Positions 17,947-25,995 are shown, counted from the stretch's first letter. The stretch: DNA of 55,415 nucleotides from Acidobacteriota bacterium (GCA_029559035.1 JAKQCT010000021.1:1-55415), one strand, 5' to 3'. Numbers and translations: made by a program. The notes: a model not told the origin generated them from the letters alone.

Positions 17947-18288
17947 GCAAGCTTCGCTTCAATTGAAAATATTAAATTGAAAATTGAAAATTATAAAATT
18001 GAGGAATCTGTTTCCTTATTGACCTTCAGCTCTTCCGCCTTCAGCCTTCAGCTCCCGTGCAAGCTTCGCTTGAATTGAAAATTGAAAATTGAAAAGTGAA
18101 GATTGAAAAGTGAAAAGTTTAGGAATCAATTTCCTTGTTGAACTTCAGCTCTTCCGCCTTCAGCCTTCAGCCCTGCAGGCTGCGCCTGCATTGAAAAATG
18201 AAAGTTGAAAATTGAAAATTTTAAAATTGCGGAATCATTTCCTTATTGAACTTCAGCCTTCAGTCTTCAGCCCTGTAGACAGCCTTCA
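17947..18288. repeat. Repeat family 2 array, three units, after kdsD
   Basis: Three imperfect units of about 112-116 bases. On the plus strand each has a hairpin with a 3-base loop (GCAAGC/GCTTC at 17947, GCAAGC/GCTTG at 18059, GCAGGC/GCCTGC at 18175-18189). Then come several TTGAAAA/GTGAAAA heptads, a GGAATC..TTCC mini-hairpin, TTGAAC or TTGACC, and CTTCAGC heptads. Read on the minus strand, the first GCTGAAG begins at the TGA stop codon of the carboxypeptidase gene (18286-18288). The array fills the whole gap between the convergent kdsD and carboxypeptidase genes. TGAA and TTCA heptads could pair to form a long imperfect stem, perhaps acting as a terminator. Confidence 0.8.
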
Positions 18289-19170
18289 GCTCTTTTCGAT
18301 GACATCCTCTATCCACTTGCGGATCGTTTCGGCGTCATTGTCGCGCTGATAAACGGAGGGTTCGCCGAGGAGGATCATCGCGTAGTCTTTGCCTTTCACT
18401 TCGAAGACGAGCGCCAGGCAGCGCCCCGCCTCGAGGATGTAACCCGTCTTGCTCATCTTCACGAGCCATTTGTCGTTCACCACTATATTGTTGGTGTTGC
18501 CGAAGTAGCGCCTGAACTTGCCGGTCCGGCTCGCGAAGAGCAGGTCGTCCCGGGTCGAGAAATCCCTGATCAGGTCCTTGCAATAGGCTGCTCTCACGAT
18601 TCTGAAAAGGTCGGAGGCAGTGGAGACGTTCACGGGGCTGAGTCCTGCCGGGTCGACGAAGTAGCTGGTGTCAGCCCCTATCGTCCTGCACAGCCTGTTC
18701 ATGTCCCTTACGAAGATGTGAGTCCCCCCCTTGTAATTCCTCGCGAGGCAGAGAGCTGCCCTGTTCTCGGACGACATCAAAGCCAGGTTGAGAAGTTCTC
18801 CCCTCGTGAATACTGCGCCGTGAGGTATATGGGAGCTCGAACCCTTGATCGTGTCCCAGTCGGCCTCGGTTATCTCGAGCTCTTCGTCGAGGTCCTGTCC
18901 GCCGTTCAGGACTGTCAGCGCCGTGACAAGCTTGGTGACCGAGGCGATCGACCTGGTCTCGTTCTCGTTCTTGGCGATTATTATTTTTCCGGAAGCGGTT
19001 TCGCCCACGATGACCGAAGCCGCGCTCAAATAAGGATTGATGGGGCTGAGGGACATCCTGGCGTCGGGGAAGGAGTATTCAAGACGATATCGGTAGTCTT
19101 CGAGAAAATTGAGATCCCGGACGGAGAGGAAGGAGAGGACGATCAAGATAGCGGAAAAGAGAGTTTTCAT
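18286..19170 (-). CDS. D-alanyl-D-alanine carboxypeptidase-like protein (peptidase S11)
   Basis: Serine DD-peptidase of the PBP5/6/7 family that trims peptidoglycan peptides in the periplasm. The 294 residues begin with a hydrophobic signal (LFSAILIVLSFLS). The three penicillin-site motifs are SVTK (in SIASVTKLVTALT), SEN (in SSENRAALCL) and KTG (in KMSKTGYI). The C-terminal amphipathic anchor of PBP5 is missing, so it resembles PBP7-type endopeptidases in length. Its TGA stop is the first base triplet of the adjoining repeat array. Confidence 0.88.
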   Translation of the reverse strand: MKTLFSAILIVLSFLSVRDLNFLEDYRYRLEYSFPDARMSLSPINPYLSAASVIVGETASGKIIIAKNENETRSIASVTKLVTALTVLNGGQDLDEELEITEADWDTIKGSSSHIPHGAVFTRGELLNLALMSSENRAALCLARNYKGGTHIFVRDMNRLCRTIGADTSYFVDPAGLSPVNVSTASDLFRIVRAAYCKDLIRDFSTRDDLLFASRTGKFRRYFGNTNNIVVNDKWLVKMSKTGYILEAGRCLALVFEVKGKDYAMILLGEPSVYQRDNDAETIRKWIEDVIEKS

Positions 19171-19180
19171 GGAAGATCGA

Positions 19181-19206
19181 AGGGGGGACCCTTAAGAGTC
19201 CCCCCT
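19181..19206. terminator. Hairpin between the H+-PPase and carboxypeptidase genes
   Basis: AGGGGGGAC (19181-19189) and GTCCCCCCT (19198-19206) form nine perfect pairs around an 8-base loop, 10 bases after the H+-PPase stop on the minus strand. The following minus-strand bases have few T residues, so it may pause or protect the mRNA end rather than act as a textbook terminator. Confidence 0.6.
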
Positions 19207-19215
19207 GAAAAGTCC

Positions 19216-21459
19216 TTAAAGGAACAGAGGTGCGAGAACCAGCGTGATGGTGGAGAGCAGTTTGACGAGGACGTGGATCGAGGGCCCGGCGGTGTCCTTG
19301 AAGGGATCGCCGACGGTGTCGCCGACAACTGCCGCCGCATGGGTCGGGTTCTTTGTCTTGTTGCCTTTCGCGTCGGTCAGGTACTTGCCGCCATGCGCTC
19401 CAGTCTCGATGTATTTCTTGGCGTTGTCCCAGGCACCTCCGCCGTTGTTCAGGAAGAGAGCCATGAGAATGCCTGCGATCGTCCCGACCATCAGCAGGGA
19501 GGCCACCGCTTCGGCGGAGATAAGCTCGTTGCCTTCGGAGATGAAGACCTTGAAGATGAGGCCGACCGCGAGGGGCGTCAGGACCGGAAGCAGGCCGGGG
19601 AGGATCATCTTCTTGAGGGCGGACTTCGTCACGATGTCCACGCAGCTTCCGTAATCGGGCTTGAAATCATCGGGGAACTGGATGATGTCGTTTTCCCTGG
19701 GGAGCTTCGCGTACTGCCTCCTGACCTCTTCGATGATCGCCTGGGCGGCCTTGCCGACTGCCCTGATGGCGAGGGCTGAAAAGAGGAAGACGAGCATGGC
19801 GCCTATGAGCCCGCCGACGAAAACCACAGGCTTCGCCAGGTTTACGGTGAAGTTGAAATCCTCGGCCTTGCCGGCGTAATTCTTGATCTCGTCCATGTAT
19901 GCCTGGAAAAGGAGGAAAGCCGCGAGACCCGCCGAGCCGATAGCGTAGCCCTTCGTCAGGGCCTTGGTGGTGTTCCCGACCGAGTCGAGCCTGTCGGTCT
20001 TGATCCTCACTTCTTCAGGCTGTTTCGACATTTCAATTATGCCGCCCGCGTTGTCAGTTATGGGGCCGAAGGTGTCCATGGCGAGGATGAAGGCCGCAGT
20101 AGCGAGCATGCCCATGGTTGCAACCGCGGTTCCGAAAAGGCCCGCCCCGGGAAGGCCGCTCATCTCTCCGAGGTAGTAGGAGGCGAGAAGGGCCGCCCCC
20201 ATGCAGAGGGTGGGCATCCAGACGCATTCGAGGCCGACGCTGACGCCCGTGATGATGTTGGTGGCGGGGCCTGTCTTGGAGGCCTCGGCGATGCTCTGGA
20301 CGGGTTTGTACTTGTACTCGGTGTAGTACTGGGTTATGTATACGAAAGCTACGGATGTGAGCACTCCGATGATCCCGCAGACGAAGAAATAGATCCAGGC
20401 GTTGGGGGCCTTGTCGGTGTGAAGCAGCCAGCGTGAAGCCGCGCCGAAGCCGATCATCGCGAGGATGACCGCCACGTAGTAGCCCCTGTTCAGCGCCTGC
20501 ATAGGGTCCATCTTCTCTTCCTTGTCCATCTTCACCGAGAGGATGCCGATGATCGAGGCGAGGATGCCGAGGGCGCGGGCGACGAGCGGGAACATCATCA
20601 CGCCTACTACTCCCATGGAGAAGGCGAACCCCGCCTTTTCGGCGTGCGCGGCGAGCGTCGCGCCCAGGATCATCGCGCCGATGTTCTCCGCCGCCGTAGA
20701 TTCGAAGAGGTCCGCTCCGCGGCCCGCGCAGTCGCCGACGTTGTCGCCGACGAGGTCCGCGATGACGGCTGGATTCCTGGGGTCGTCTTCGGGGATGCCT
20801 GCTTCGACTTTGCCGACGAGATCGGCCCCGACATCGGCCGCTTTCGTGTAGATGCCTCCGCCTAGCTGGGCGAAAAGCGCCACGAAGGAGGCTCCGAAAC
20901 CGTAGCCGACGATCAGGAGCGGGATCCTGGTCTCCTCTACGCCTCCTATCGCGTAAACGAGCGCGTAGAGGCCGGCGACGCCCAGAAGGCTCATGGCCAC
21001 GACGAGAAGCCCCGAGACCGCCCCGCCCCTGAGCGCGATCCTAAGCGCGTCGTTCAGGCTGGTCATCGCTGCGGAAGCTGTCCTGATGTTGCTGCGGATC
21101 GATACCCACATCCCCACGTAGCCCGCGAAGACAGAGCAGAGAGCTCCGAAGATGAAGGAGATCGTTATCCACATGGCCAGTTTCATTGAGCTGTCGACGG
21201 GATCGAACTGCCTGTGCTCCCTGATGAGGCCGTACCCCACGAAGATGAGTACCGCGCACACCAGTGAAAGCATCAAAATAGTCATATTCTGTCTTCTTAA
21301 AAATGCCTCGGCGCCCTCCTTGATGGCGTCCGAGATCTTTCTCATCTCAGGCGAACCTGTGTCTTTCCTCAGGACCCATTTTGCGAGGTAGGCTGCGGCG
21401 AAAAGCCCGAATACGCTGAAACCCAAAGTGAAAAGAATGAGTTGCCAGGTAGGGTTCAC
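19216..21459 (-). CDS. hppA: Membrane-bound H+-translocating pyrophosphatase, K+-independent type
   Basis: Couples pyrophosphate hydrolysis to ion pumping across the inner membrane. The 747 residues have about 16 membrane segments and the substrate-site signature DVGADLVGKVEAG, then DNVGDCAGRGADLFES, plus a second acidic cluster near the C-terminus (GDTVGDPFKDTAG). The motif GNTTKA carries Lys where K+-dependent enzymes have Ala, which by published mutagenesis of the family points to the K+-independent H+-pumping class. The start is GTG with GGAGG eight bases upstream. Confidence 0.95.
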   Translation of the reverse strand: MNPTWQLILFTLGFSVFGLFAAAYLAKWVLRKDTGSPEMRKISDAIKEGAEAFLRRQNMTILMLSLVCAVLIFVGYGLIREHRQFDPVDSSMKLAMWITISFIFGALCSVFAGYVGMWVSIRSNIRTASAAMTSLNDALRIALRGGAVSGLLVVAMSLLGVAGLYALVYAIGGVEETRIPLLIVGYGFGASFVALFAQLGGGIYTKAADVGADLVGKVEAGIPEDDPRNPAVIADLVGDNVGDCAGRGADLFESTAAENIGAMILGATLAAHAEKAGFAFSMGVVGVMMFPLVARALGILASIIGILSVKMDKEEKMDPMQALNRGYYVAVILAMIGFGAASRWLLHTDKAPNAWIYFFVCGIIGVLTSVAFVYITQYYTEYKYKPVQSIAEASKTGPATNIITGVSVGLECVWMPTLCMGAALLASYYLGEMSGLPGAGLFGTAVATMGMLATAAFILAMDTFGPITDNAGGIIEMSKQPEEVRIKTDRLDSVGNTTKALTKGYAIGSAGLAAFLLFQAYMDEIKNYAGKAEDFNFTVNLAKPVVFVGGLIGAMLVFLFSALAIRAVGKAAQAIIEEVRRQYAKLPRENDIIQFPDDFKPDYGSCVDIVTKSALKKMILPGLLPVLTPLAVGLIFKVFISEGNELISAEAVASLLMVGTIAGILMALFLNNGGGAWDNAKKYIETGAHGGKYLTDAKGNKTKNPTHAAAVVGDTVGDPFKDTAGPSIHVLVKLLSTITLVLAPLFL

Positions 21460-21492
21460 TTTAATTCCTCCTTTCCCAGTTCATGCTCGGAA

Positions 21493-21517
21493 GATAAAAA
21501 AAAGGCCAGAAGCCTTT
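21493..21517 (-). terminator. Hairpin with T-tract in the hppA leader
   Basis: On the minus strand AAAGGC, a 5-base loop and GCCTTT are followed by a run of T residues. It ends 34 bases before the hppA start codon and lies downstream of the best hppA promoter candidate. It is therefore either a second terminator for the exb operon or a leader attenuator. Confidence 0.6.
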
Positions 21518-21531
21518 GAATAAGAATGGTT

Positions 21532-21560
21532 ATTTTAATAGAAAAAAGGCTCTTCTTCAA
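21532..21560 (-). promoter_or_regulatory. Candidate hppA promoter
   Basis: On the minus strand TTGAAG (21560-21555), a 17-base spacer and TAAAAT (21537-21532). The -35 box lies inside the stem of the exbD terminator. The predicted transcript would begin near 21525 and run through the hairpin at 21493-21517 before reaching hppA. Confidence 0.5.
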
Positions 21561-21582
21561 GAGGGTGTCCTGAAAAAGAGCC
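21540..21582 (-). terminator. Intrinsic terminator of the tonB-exb operon
   Basis: On the minus strand GGCTCTT and AAGAGCC close a long stem with inner TTTCA/TGAAG-type pairing, followed by TTTTTT. It lies 24 bases after the last exbD stop. Confidence 0.85.
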
Positions 21583-21605
21583 TTGAGCAGTAAAAAAAGA
21601 TGTAA

Positions 21606-22004
21606 CTAGTTCAGAACAAAGCCGATTGTTTCAACCTTACCCTGTCCCTTGGCCACGTCGATCGCCTTGACCACTTCCTCGTAGACTGCTTTGTCGTCCG
21701 CGTCGACGAAGAGGATCTTGTCCGGCCTCGTCGAGTAAATGGCGTTGAGCTCGTCCCCGAGGTCGTTGAATGTGACCGACTTCTTGTTGATGGAGAGGCC
21801 GCCGTTCGGGTCGATCTGAAGGACGATGACGTTGCTGGGCCCGGACTGCGGTCCAGTGGCCTTCTGGGGAACCTGCGAATCGAAGCCCTTCTGCATGATC
21901 GGAGTGATGATCATGAAGATGATCAGGAGAACGAGAAGGACGTCGATAAGAGGCGTTATGTTGGGGTCGGACTTGGTTTTTGAAGCGCCAACTTCCATAG
22001 ACAT
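21606..22004 (-). CDS. exbD: ExbD/TolR-family biopolymer transport protein (second copy)
   Basis: Inner-membrane partner of ExbB that transmits proton-motive force to TonB. The 132 residues have a short cytoplasmic N-terminus, one membrane helix (PLIDVLLVLLIIFMIITPIMQ) whose Asp (PLIDVLL) is the conserved protonatable residue, and a periplasmic domain with DADDKAVYEEVVKAIDVAK. Two ExbD paralogues in tandem are common where TonB systems energise Oar-like receptors. It is the last gene of the operon. Confidence 0.92.
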   Translation of the reverse strand: MSMEVGASKTKSDPNITPLIDVLLVLLIIFMIITPIMQKGFDSQVPQKATGPQSGPSNVIVLQIDPNGGLSINKKSVTFNDLGDELNAIYSTRPDKILFVDADDKAVYEEVVKAIDVAKGQGKVETIGFVLN

Positions 22005-22016
22005 CGTATCTTCTCC

Positions 22017-22481
22017 TTATTCGGCCATCTTCGCGGCCGCGGAACCGGAAATCACGTTGCCCTTTTCGTCCACGTGCTGGGTCAAAAGGGCGACCTTCTT
22101 GAAACCGGTGTCCTGGACTGACTTCAGGACCCTCTTGACTTCATAGAAGGGTATGGTCCTGGAGGCCTTGATGAAGACCGGTTTCGCCGGGTTCCTCTGG
22201 TAGTCCTCGCCAATTTGCTCCTTCAGAGCTTCGAAGGGAAGTCCGTCCTTGCCTATGTGATAGCTGTTCTCGGAGGGGATAGCTATGACAAGGCTGCTCT
22301 CCTGGTCGGCCTCAGGCTGGTCCTGAGGGTTCCTGGAGTTGGGGAGCTGGACCGGGACGCCTTTCTGCAACATGGGCGTGATGACCATGAAAATGATCAG
22401 CAGAACAAGGACAACGTCGCAAAATGGCGTTACGTTGATGTCGCTGTTTACAGATTTACCGCCGCCGACATCCATACTCAT
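22017..22481 (-). CDS. exbD: ExbD/TolR-family biopolymer transport protein (first copy)
   Basis: Paralogue of the following gene, 154 residues. It has an N-terminal glycine-rich cytoplasmic part, a membrane helix with the conserved Asp (TPFCDVVLVLLIIFMVITP), and a periplasmic domain ending in a longer tail (HVDEKGNVISGSAAAKMAE). The gap to exbB is 15 bases and to the second exbD 12 bases. Two different ExbD proteins may form a heteromeric ExbD dimer in the ExbB pore; this is inference from similar systems. Confidence 0.92.
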   Translation of the reverse strand: MSMDVGGGKSVNSDINVTPFCDVVLVLLIIFMVITPMLQKGVPVQLPNSRNPQDQPEADQESSLVIAIPSENSYHIGKDGLPFEALKEQIGEDYQRNPAKPVFIKASRTIPFYEVKRVLKSVQDTGFKKVALLTQHVDEKGNVISGSAAAKMAE

Positions 22482-22496
22482 TGGGAACCTCCGTTC

Positions 22497-23171
22497 TTAG
22501 TTGCCCTCTGCGCCTGAGATCTTGATGAAGTGATCCACGAGCTCTGAGGATGAGTTCTTCATCTCGACTTCGAAGAGGTCGGATTTGTTCACGAAGTAGT
22601 TGAAGAACCAGACCGCGATGACCGCGACGCCGATGCCGAAAGCTGTCGTGACGAGAGCTTCGGCGATGCCGCCTGCCACCGCGCCGATGCCGCCCGAACC
22701 TGTCATCGAAATGCCCTTGAAAGCGTTGATGATGCCGACGACCGTTCCGAACAGCCCTACGAATGGGGCCGTGGAGCCGACGGTCGCGAGGAGGCTGAGC
22801 CACCTCTTCATTTCGGCCGTCGTCTTGACCGTGGCGCGCTCGATCGCCCTCTTTGCCGCCTCGATGACGTTGTAGCTTATGCCTCCGCCCTGTTCGGCCT
22901 GGAACTCGAGGATGCCGGCGGCGAAGACCTTGGCAATGTGGCTGTTCTTGAAGCTCCTGGCCACCTGGATAACGTCTTCAAGCCTGTTCTGCTTGATTAG
23001 GGGAGACGCCTTGGCGATGAACTGCAGAGACTGCTTCTTGGCCGAGAGGAAGAGAAGGAAACGGTCGATGAACGCCCACAGCGAGATCAACGACATCCCG
23101 AAGAGAAGGATGACGACCGCCTTTGCCAGAAAACCCATCGATTTCCAAAGTCCCATGATGCTTAGATCCAT
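22497..23171 (-). CDS. exbB: ExbB/TolQ/MotA proton-channel family protein
   Basis: Pentameric inner-membrane proton channel of the TonB motor. The 224 residues have three membrane helices: one near 14-33, and two in the conserved C-terminal half (LSLLATVGSTAPFVGLFGTV and AEALVTTAFGIGVAVIAVWF). A cytoplasmic domain lies between the first and second helices. The order tonB-exbB-exbD-exbD on one strand supports a dedicated TonB energiser rather than a Tol system, since no tolA, tolB or pal is present. Confidence 0.93.
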   Translation of the reverse strand: MDLSIMGLWKSMGFLAKAVVILLFGMSLISLWAFIDRFLLFLSAKKQSLQFIAKASPLIKQNRLEDVIQVARSFKNSHIAKVFAAGILEFQAEQGGGISYNVIEAAKRAIERATVKTTAEMKRWLSLLATVGSTAPFVGLFGTVVGIINAFKGISMTGSGGIGAVAGGIAEALVTTAFGIGVAVIAVWFFNYFVNKSDLFEVEMKNSSSELVDHFIKISGAEGN

Positions 23172-23231
23172 TGTTTCAACTCCTTTCTGAACTAGTTAAA
23201 GTATTCCTATCTTTTAACTTAAAATCCTATC

Positions 23232-23951
23232 CTAATTGCTCGATTTGAAGTTGATCGCCCTGATGAAGTAAACGGCGACCTTCTGGCCCCTTTCATCTGT
23301 AGGGGGCGAGAACTTCCACCTTCTGGCGGCCTCTAGAGCAGCGTCGTCGAAGATATGGTTGTTGGAGCTGAGGATCCTGGCGTTCTCGACCTCTCCGCTC
23401 TCGTTGATGATGACCTCCACGACCACTTTGCCGGAAAGGCCCATCGCGAGCGCGGCGGGGGGATAGACGGGCTGGTAGTCCCTGATCAGCTTCGGCGGCT
23501 TGACGGCTCCGATCTGCATGATCTTCCTAGTGGTGGTTGTCTCTCCTCCGAGGACTCCGCCGAGGACTCCGCCCTCGACTCCGCCTTCGACTCCGCCTTC
23601 GACTCCGCCTTCACCGGTGCCGGTGATCAGCTGGGCCGGAGGGATCTTGTCGGGGACGACGGTCGGGGTGACAAGCTTCTCGGGGTCCAGCGGCACGGGC
23701 GCCTGAACCTGCTTCACCTGCGCGGCGGGCGGCCTGGGCGGCGGCGGCGGCGGCGGGGGCGGCGGCGGGGGCGCTTCGGCCTGGAAAATGGAGACCATCA
23801 GGATCGGGGCTTCCAGTTCGTCGACAGCGTAGATGTTCCAGACGATCAGCACTGAAAGAAGAATGATGTGGGCGCCCAGGGCGATGGGGAAGGTCGCCAG
23901 GGCCCTCTTGGTCTGCCTCTCTCTCTTCGTTTCAACAAGAGTATCGAACAT
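23232..23951 (-). CDS. tonB: TonB energy-transducing protein
   Basis: Spans the periplasm and drives outer-membrane receptors. The 239 residues have an N-terminal helix (about 25-45), a proline run (about 62-72, PPPPPPPP), a Gly/Val/Glu repeat (GGVEGGVEGGVEGG then GGVLGG) and a C-terminal TonB domain (about 155-237; YPPAALAMGLSGKVVVEVIIN, AARRWKFSPP). The Gly-rich linker is built from five 12-base DNA repeats at 23550-23609. The likely client is the Oar-like receptor at 34613. Confidence 0.92.
   Translation of the reverse strand: MFDTLVETKRERQTKRALATFPIALGAHIILLSVLIVWNIYAVDELEAPILMVSIFQAEAPPPPPPPPPPPPRPPAAQVKQVQAPVPLDPEKLVTPTVVPDKIPPAQLITGTGEGGVEGGVEGGVEGGVLGGVLGGETTTTRKIMQIGAVKPPKLIRDYQPVYPPAALAMGLSGKVVVEVIINESGEVENARILSSNNHIFDDAALEAARRWKFSPPTDERGQKVAVYFIRAINFKSSN
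23550..23609. repeat. Five tandem 12-base repeats inside tonB
   Basis: The plus strand carries five successive 12-mers of the form (gag/ctc/ttc)GACTCCGCC, encoding GGV(E/L) units of the TonB linker. Such in-frame repeats can change in number by slippage, altering linker length without breaking the frame. Confidence 0.9.
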
Positions 23952-23962
23952 TCATCACCTCT

Positions 23963-24862
23963 CTATTTCGACCCTTCGGTCTTGCCGGAGGACGCGGGCT
24001 TGTTCTTCCTTATTTCCTTGGCGATGTCTCTTTCGGCGTCCGCTTTCTTGAGGAAAGCGTCGGCTTCGTCCATCAGCTCTTTCTTTTTCCGCCGGTCCTT
24101 CTCGTCTTCGGCCCTCAGCTTCGATATCTCGGCGAACTGGCGGTAGAGAAGGTTCTTGTAAACATGCCCTTCGAAGCTGTTGTTGTCGAGGGAGAGGGCC
24201 TTGTCGACCATCTGCATGCCTTCGGCCACCAGCTTCTCGCGCTGTTCCTTCGGCAGGGGGTTGAACTTGTTGTAGGATCTTTCCCAGCAAAGCGCCGATA
24301 TGAAGATGTACCCGGCCGGGTCGGTCGGGGTCAGGTCGGCTTTTTTCTTGGAATACATGAGGGATTTGTCGAAATCCCCGAGCTTGCCGTACATGACGCT
24401 CAGGGTGTAAAGGATCCTGGGGTCGGTCGGGTTCTCGGCGAGGAGGCTTTCGTAGAACTTGACACCGTCCTCGATCCTGTTCTGGTTCAAATACAGATTG
24501 ATTATGTAGTCCTGGATCGCCGGATCGTTCTTCACTATCTTCAGGTAGTTCTGGAACGCTTCGAGGGCGTTGTTGGTGGCTTCCACGTCTTTCGGCTGGC
24601 TGGAGCCCGGCTCAATGATGTTCCAGTAGCAGAATCCCAGGTGTTTCCAGTTCTCGGGCCTGTACTGGTTTATCGCCAGGGCTTTCTTGTAATTCGTTAT
24701 CGCTTCGTCCCAATGGCCGGCCTTGTAGGCGGCCGCCGCGTCCTTCATCGCCAGGTGCTCTTTGAACGACGCGCAGCCGGTCAGGGAGGAGAGCAGCAGG
24801 AAGAACAGTAGAAACGCCGCCAGACCCGCAGAAAACCTTTTCACCTTTTTGTCAATCACCAT
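23963..24862 (-). CDS. TPR-repeat lipoprotein of the TonB operon
   Basis: A 299-residue secreted lipoprotein with signal peptide and lipobox LTGC (Cys30). Several tetratricopeptide units run from about 38 to 250 (AAYKAGHWDEAITNYKKALAIN, YRPENWKHLGFCYWN, PTDPRILYTLSVMYGKLGDFDKSLMYSKKK). A charged helical tail rich in Lys/Glu follows (KLRAEDEKDRRKKKE). GGAGG precedes the start by eight bases. As first gene of the operon with tonB-exbB-exbD-exbD it may be an accessory scaffold of the TonB machine; similar TPR proteins accompany Oar-type systems, but the role is inferred. Confidence 0.85.
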   Translation of the reverse strand: MVIDKKVKRFSAGLAAFLLFFLLLSSLTGCASFKEHLAMKDAAAAYKAGHWDEAITNYKKALAINQYRPENWKHLGFCYWNIIEPGSSQPKDVEATNNALEAFQNYLKIVKNDPAIQDYIINLYLNQNRIEDGVKFYESLLAENPTDPRILYTLSVMYGKLGDFDKSLMYSKKKADLTPTDPAGYIFISALCWERSYNKFNPLPKEQREKLVAEGMQMVDKALSLDNNSFEGHVYKNLLYRQFAEISKLRAEDEKDRRKKKELMDEADAFLKKADAERDIAKEIRKNKPASSGKTEGSK

Positions 24863-25016
24863 AACTGAGCCTCCATTTTGACGCTGAAGAGGGACGGCCC
24901 CGGCGGTTCCGATTCCGCGAAAGCCTGTGCAGGCGGGGTGAAAATCCGGCGACCGTTCATAAACTTCCTTTTACCCCCGGGTGCCCGGATGTCACTCCGA
25001 ACACTTGAAAGGCGCT

Positions 25017-25045
25017 ATTATAGCTTTTTTATTTTTGTTCGTCAA
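25017..25045 (-). promoter_or_regulatory. Strong promoter of the TPR-tonB-exb operon
   Basis: On the minus strand TTGACG (25045-25040), a 17-base A-rich spacer and TATAAT (25022-25017). It overlaps the last codons of the upstream EamA gene, and the predicted leader is about 150 bases. This is the best consensus promoter in the window. Confidence 0.8.
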
Positions 25046-25934
25046 CAAGCCCGTCCGTCCTCCCGAAAAAGAAATACCTGACCTGGGAAATGACGATCCC
25101 GGCGAAAATGAGCAGCCCGCCCGCGACCGTCCTTCCCGTTATCCGCTCGCCCCACATGAAGTAGGCGAAAACGCCTGCGAAGATCGGCTCCAGGGTGAAT
25201 ATGAGGGCCGCCTCGGTGGCTGAAGTGACCTTCTGGAAGGTCGTCTGGACATAGTAACTCAGGGCTGTGGCGAAGACCGCCGTCAGGAGGATCCCCTTCA
25301 TCGCCGCGGGAGGCACGGGGGCAAAATGAGCCCTTACCATCAGGGCGGCCGCCAGGGAAAGCAGCGACACCGTGAAGACCTGGAGGAAGGCGAGGCCGAG
25401 GGTGTCGTGCTTCTTCGACCAGCGGTCGATCAGGATCAGGTGGAAGGCGTAGATGATGGCGCAGATGAGGCTCAGGAAGTCGCCGATGTTGATCCCTTCC
25501 GCGCCCGGGTCGTAGGAGAGGACGAAAAGCCCGACGGTGGAAAGGACAAGAGAAAATACGACCGCCGGGTGAGGCTTCCTTTTAAAGATGAACGATTCGA
25601 AGACGGGCGTGAAAACGACGAAAAGCCCGGTTATGAACCCGCTGTGAGCGGGAGTGGTATAGAGGAGCCCCGTCGTCTGGAAGGCGTAACCGCCGAAAAG
25701 AAAAAGGCCCAGCATGCATCCGGCAAGCATGGTCGACCTGTCCATCTTGAAAATGGACCTTCCAAGGAACGCTGCGAGGATCACCGCGCCGAGGAAGAAC
25801 CTGAGCGAAAGGAACGAGAAGACGGGATAAACCGATACGGACTCCTTTACGATGACGAAGCTCCAGCCCCAGATGGCCGTGATTGCCGTCAGGAAGAAGA
25901 TCGCCGCCGGTCTCGAGAAAAGAAGCTTTTTCAT
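25029..25934 (-). CDS. EamA/DMT-family transporter (first)
   Basis: Inner-membrane transporter of the drug/metabolite superfamily, 301 residues with about ten membrane helices and the two-fold EamA repeat (first repeat starts FFLTAITAIWGWSFVIVKE; second ends AYFMWGERITGRTVAGGLLIFAGIVIS). The substrate cannot be told from sequence. It follows ornithine aminotransferase on the same strand with a hairpin between them, so an amino-acid or metabolite exporter is possible but unproven. Its 3' end contains the promoter of the tonB operon. Confidence 0.88.
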   Translation of the reverse strand: MKKLLFSRPAAIFFLTAITAIWGWSFVIVKESVSVYPVFSFLSLRFFLGAVILAAFLGRSIFKMDRSTMLAGCMLGLFLFGGYAFQTTGLLYTTPAHSGFITGLFVVFTPVFESFIFKRKPHPAVVFSLVLSTVGLFVLSYDPGAEGINIGDFLSLICAIIYAFHLILIDRWSKKHDTLGLAFLQVFTVSLLSLAAALMVRAHFAPVPPAAMKGILLTAVFATALSYYVQTTFQKVTSATEAALIFTLEPIFAGVFAYFMWGERITGRTVAGGLLIFAGIVISQVRYFFFGRTDGLVDEQK

Positions 25935-25945
25935 CCGGATATCAG

Positions 25946-25971
25946 AAGGGCAGCCCCTAAGGACTGCCCTT
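25946..25971. terminator. Hairpin between rocD and the EamA gene
   Basis: AAGGGCAG (25946-25953) and CTGCCCTT (25964-25971) form eight perfect pairs around a 10-base loop. No T-run follows on the minus strand, so it may only partly end rocD transcription. Confidence 0.55.
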
Positions 25972-25995
25972 TCTTCATGGCATCGGGGAATAGTT

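Noticed and set aside
16727-17962. Long minus-strand frame opposite kdsA-kdsD
   Set aside because: High GC makes the antisense frame open; the plus-strand genes have clear family motifs.
17947-18288. CRISPR array
   Set aside because: The units are contiguous degenerate repeats with no unique spacers of constant length, and no cas gene is present.
21606-23171. Tol-Pal system
   Set aside because: A TonB gene is present, and tolA, tolB and pal are absent, so the ExbB/ExbD proteins are assigned to TonB.
24930-24955. FMN or cobalamin riboswitch fragment (GGGTGAAAATCC)
   Set aside because: It is on the strand opposite to the downstream genes, and the other conserved blocks of either riboswitch are missing.
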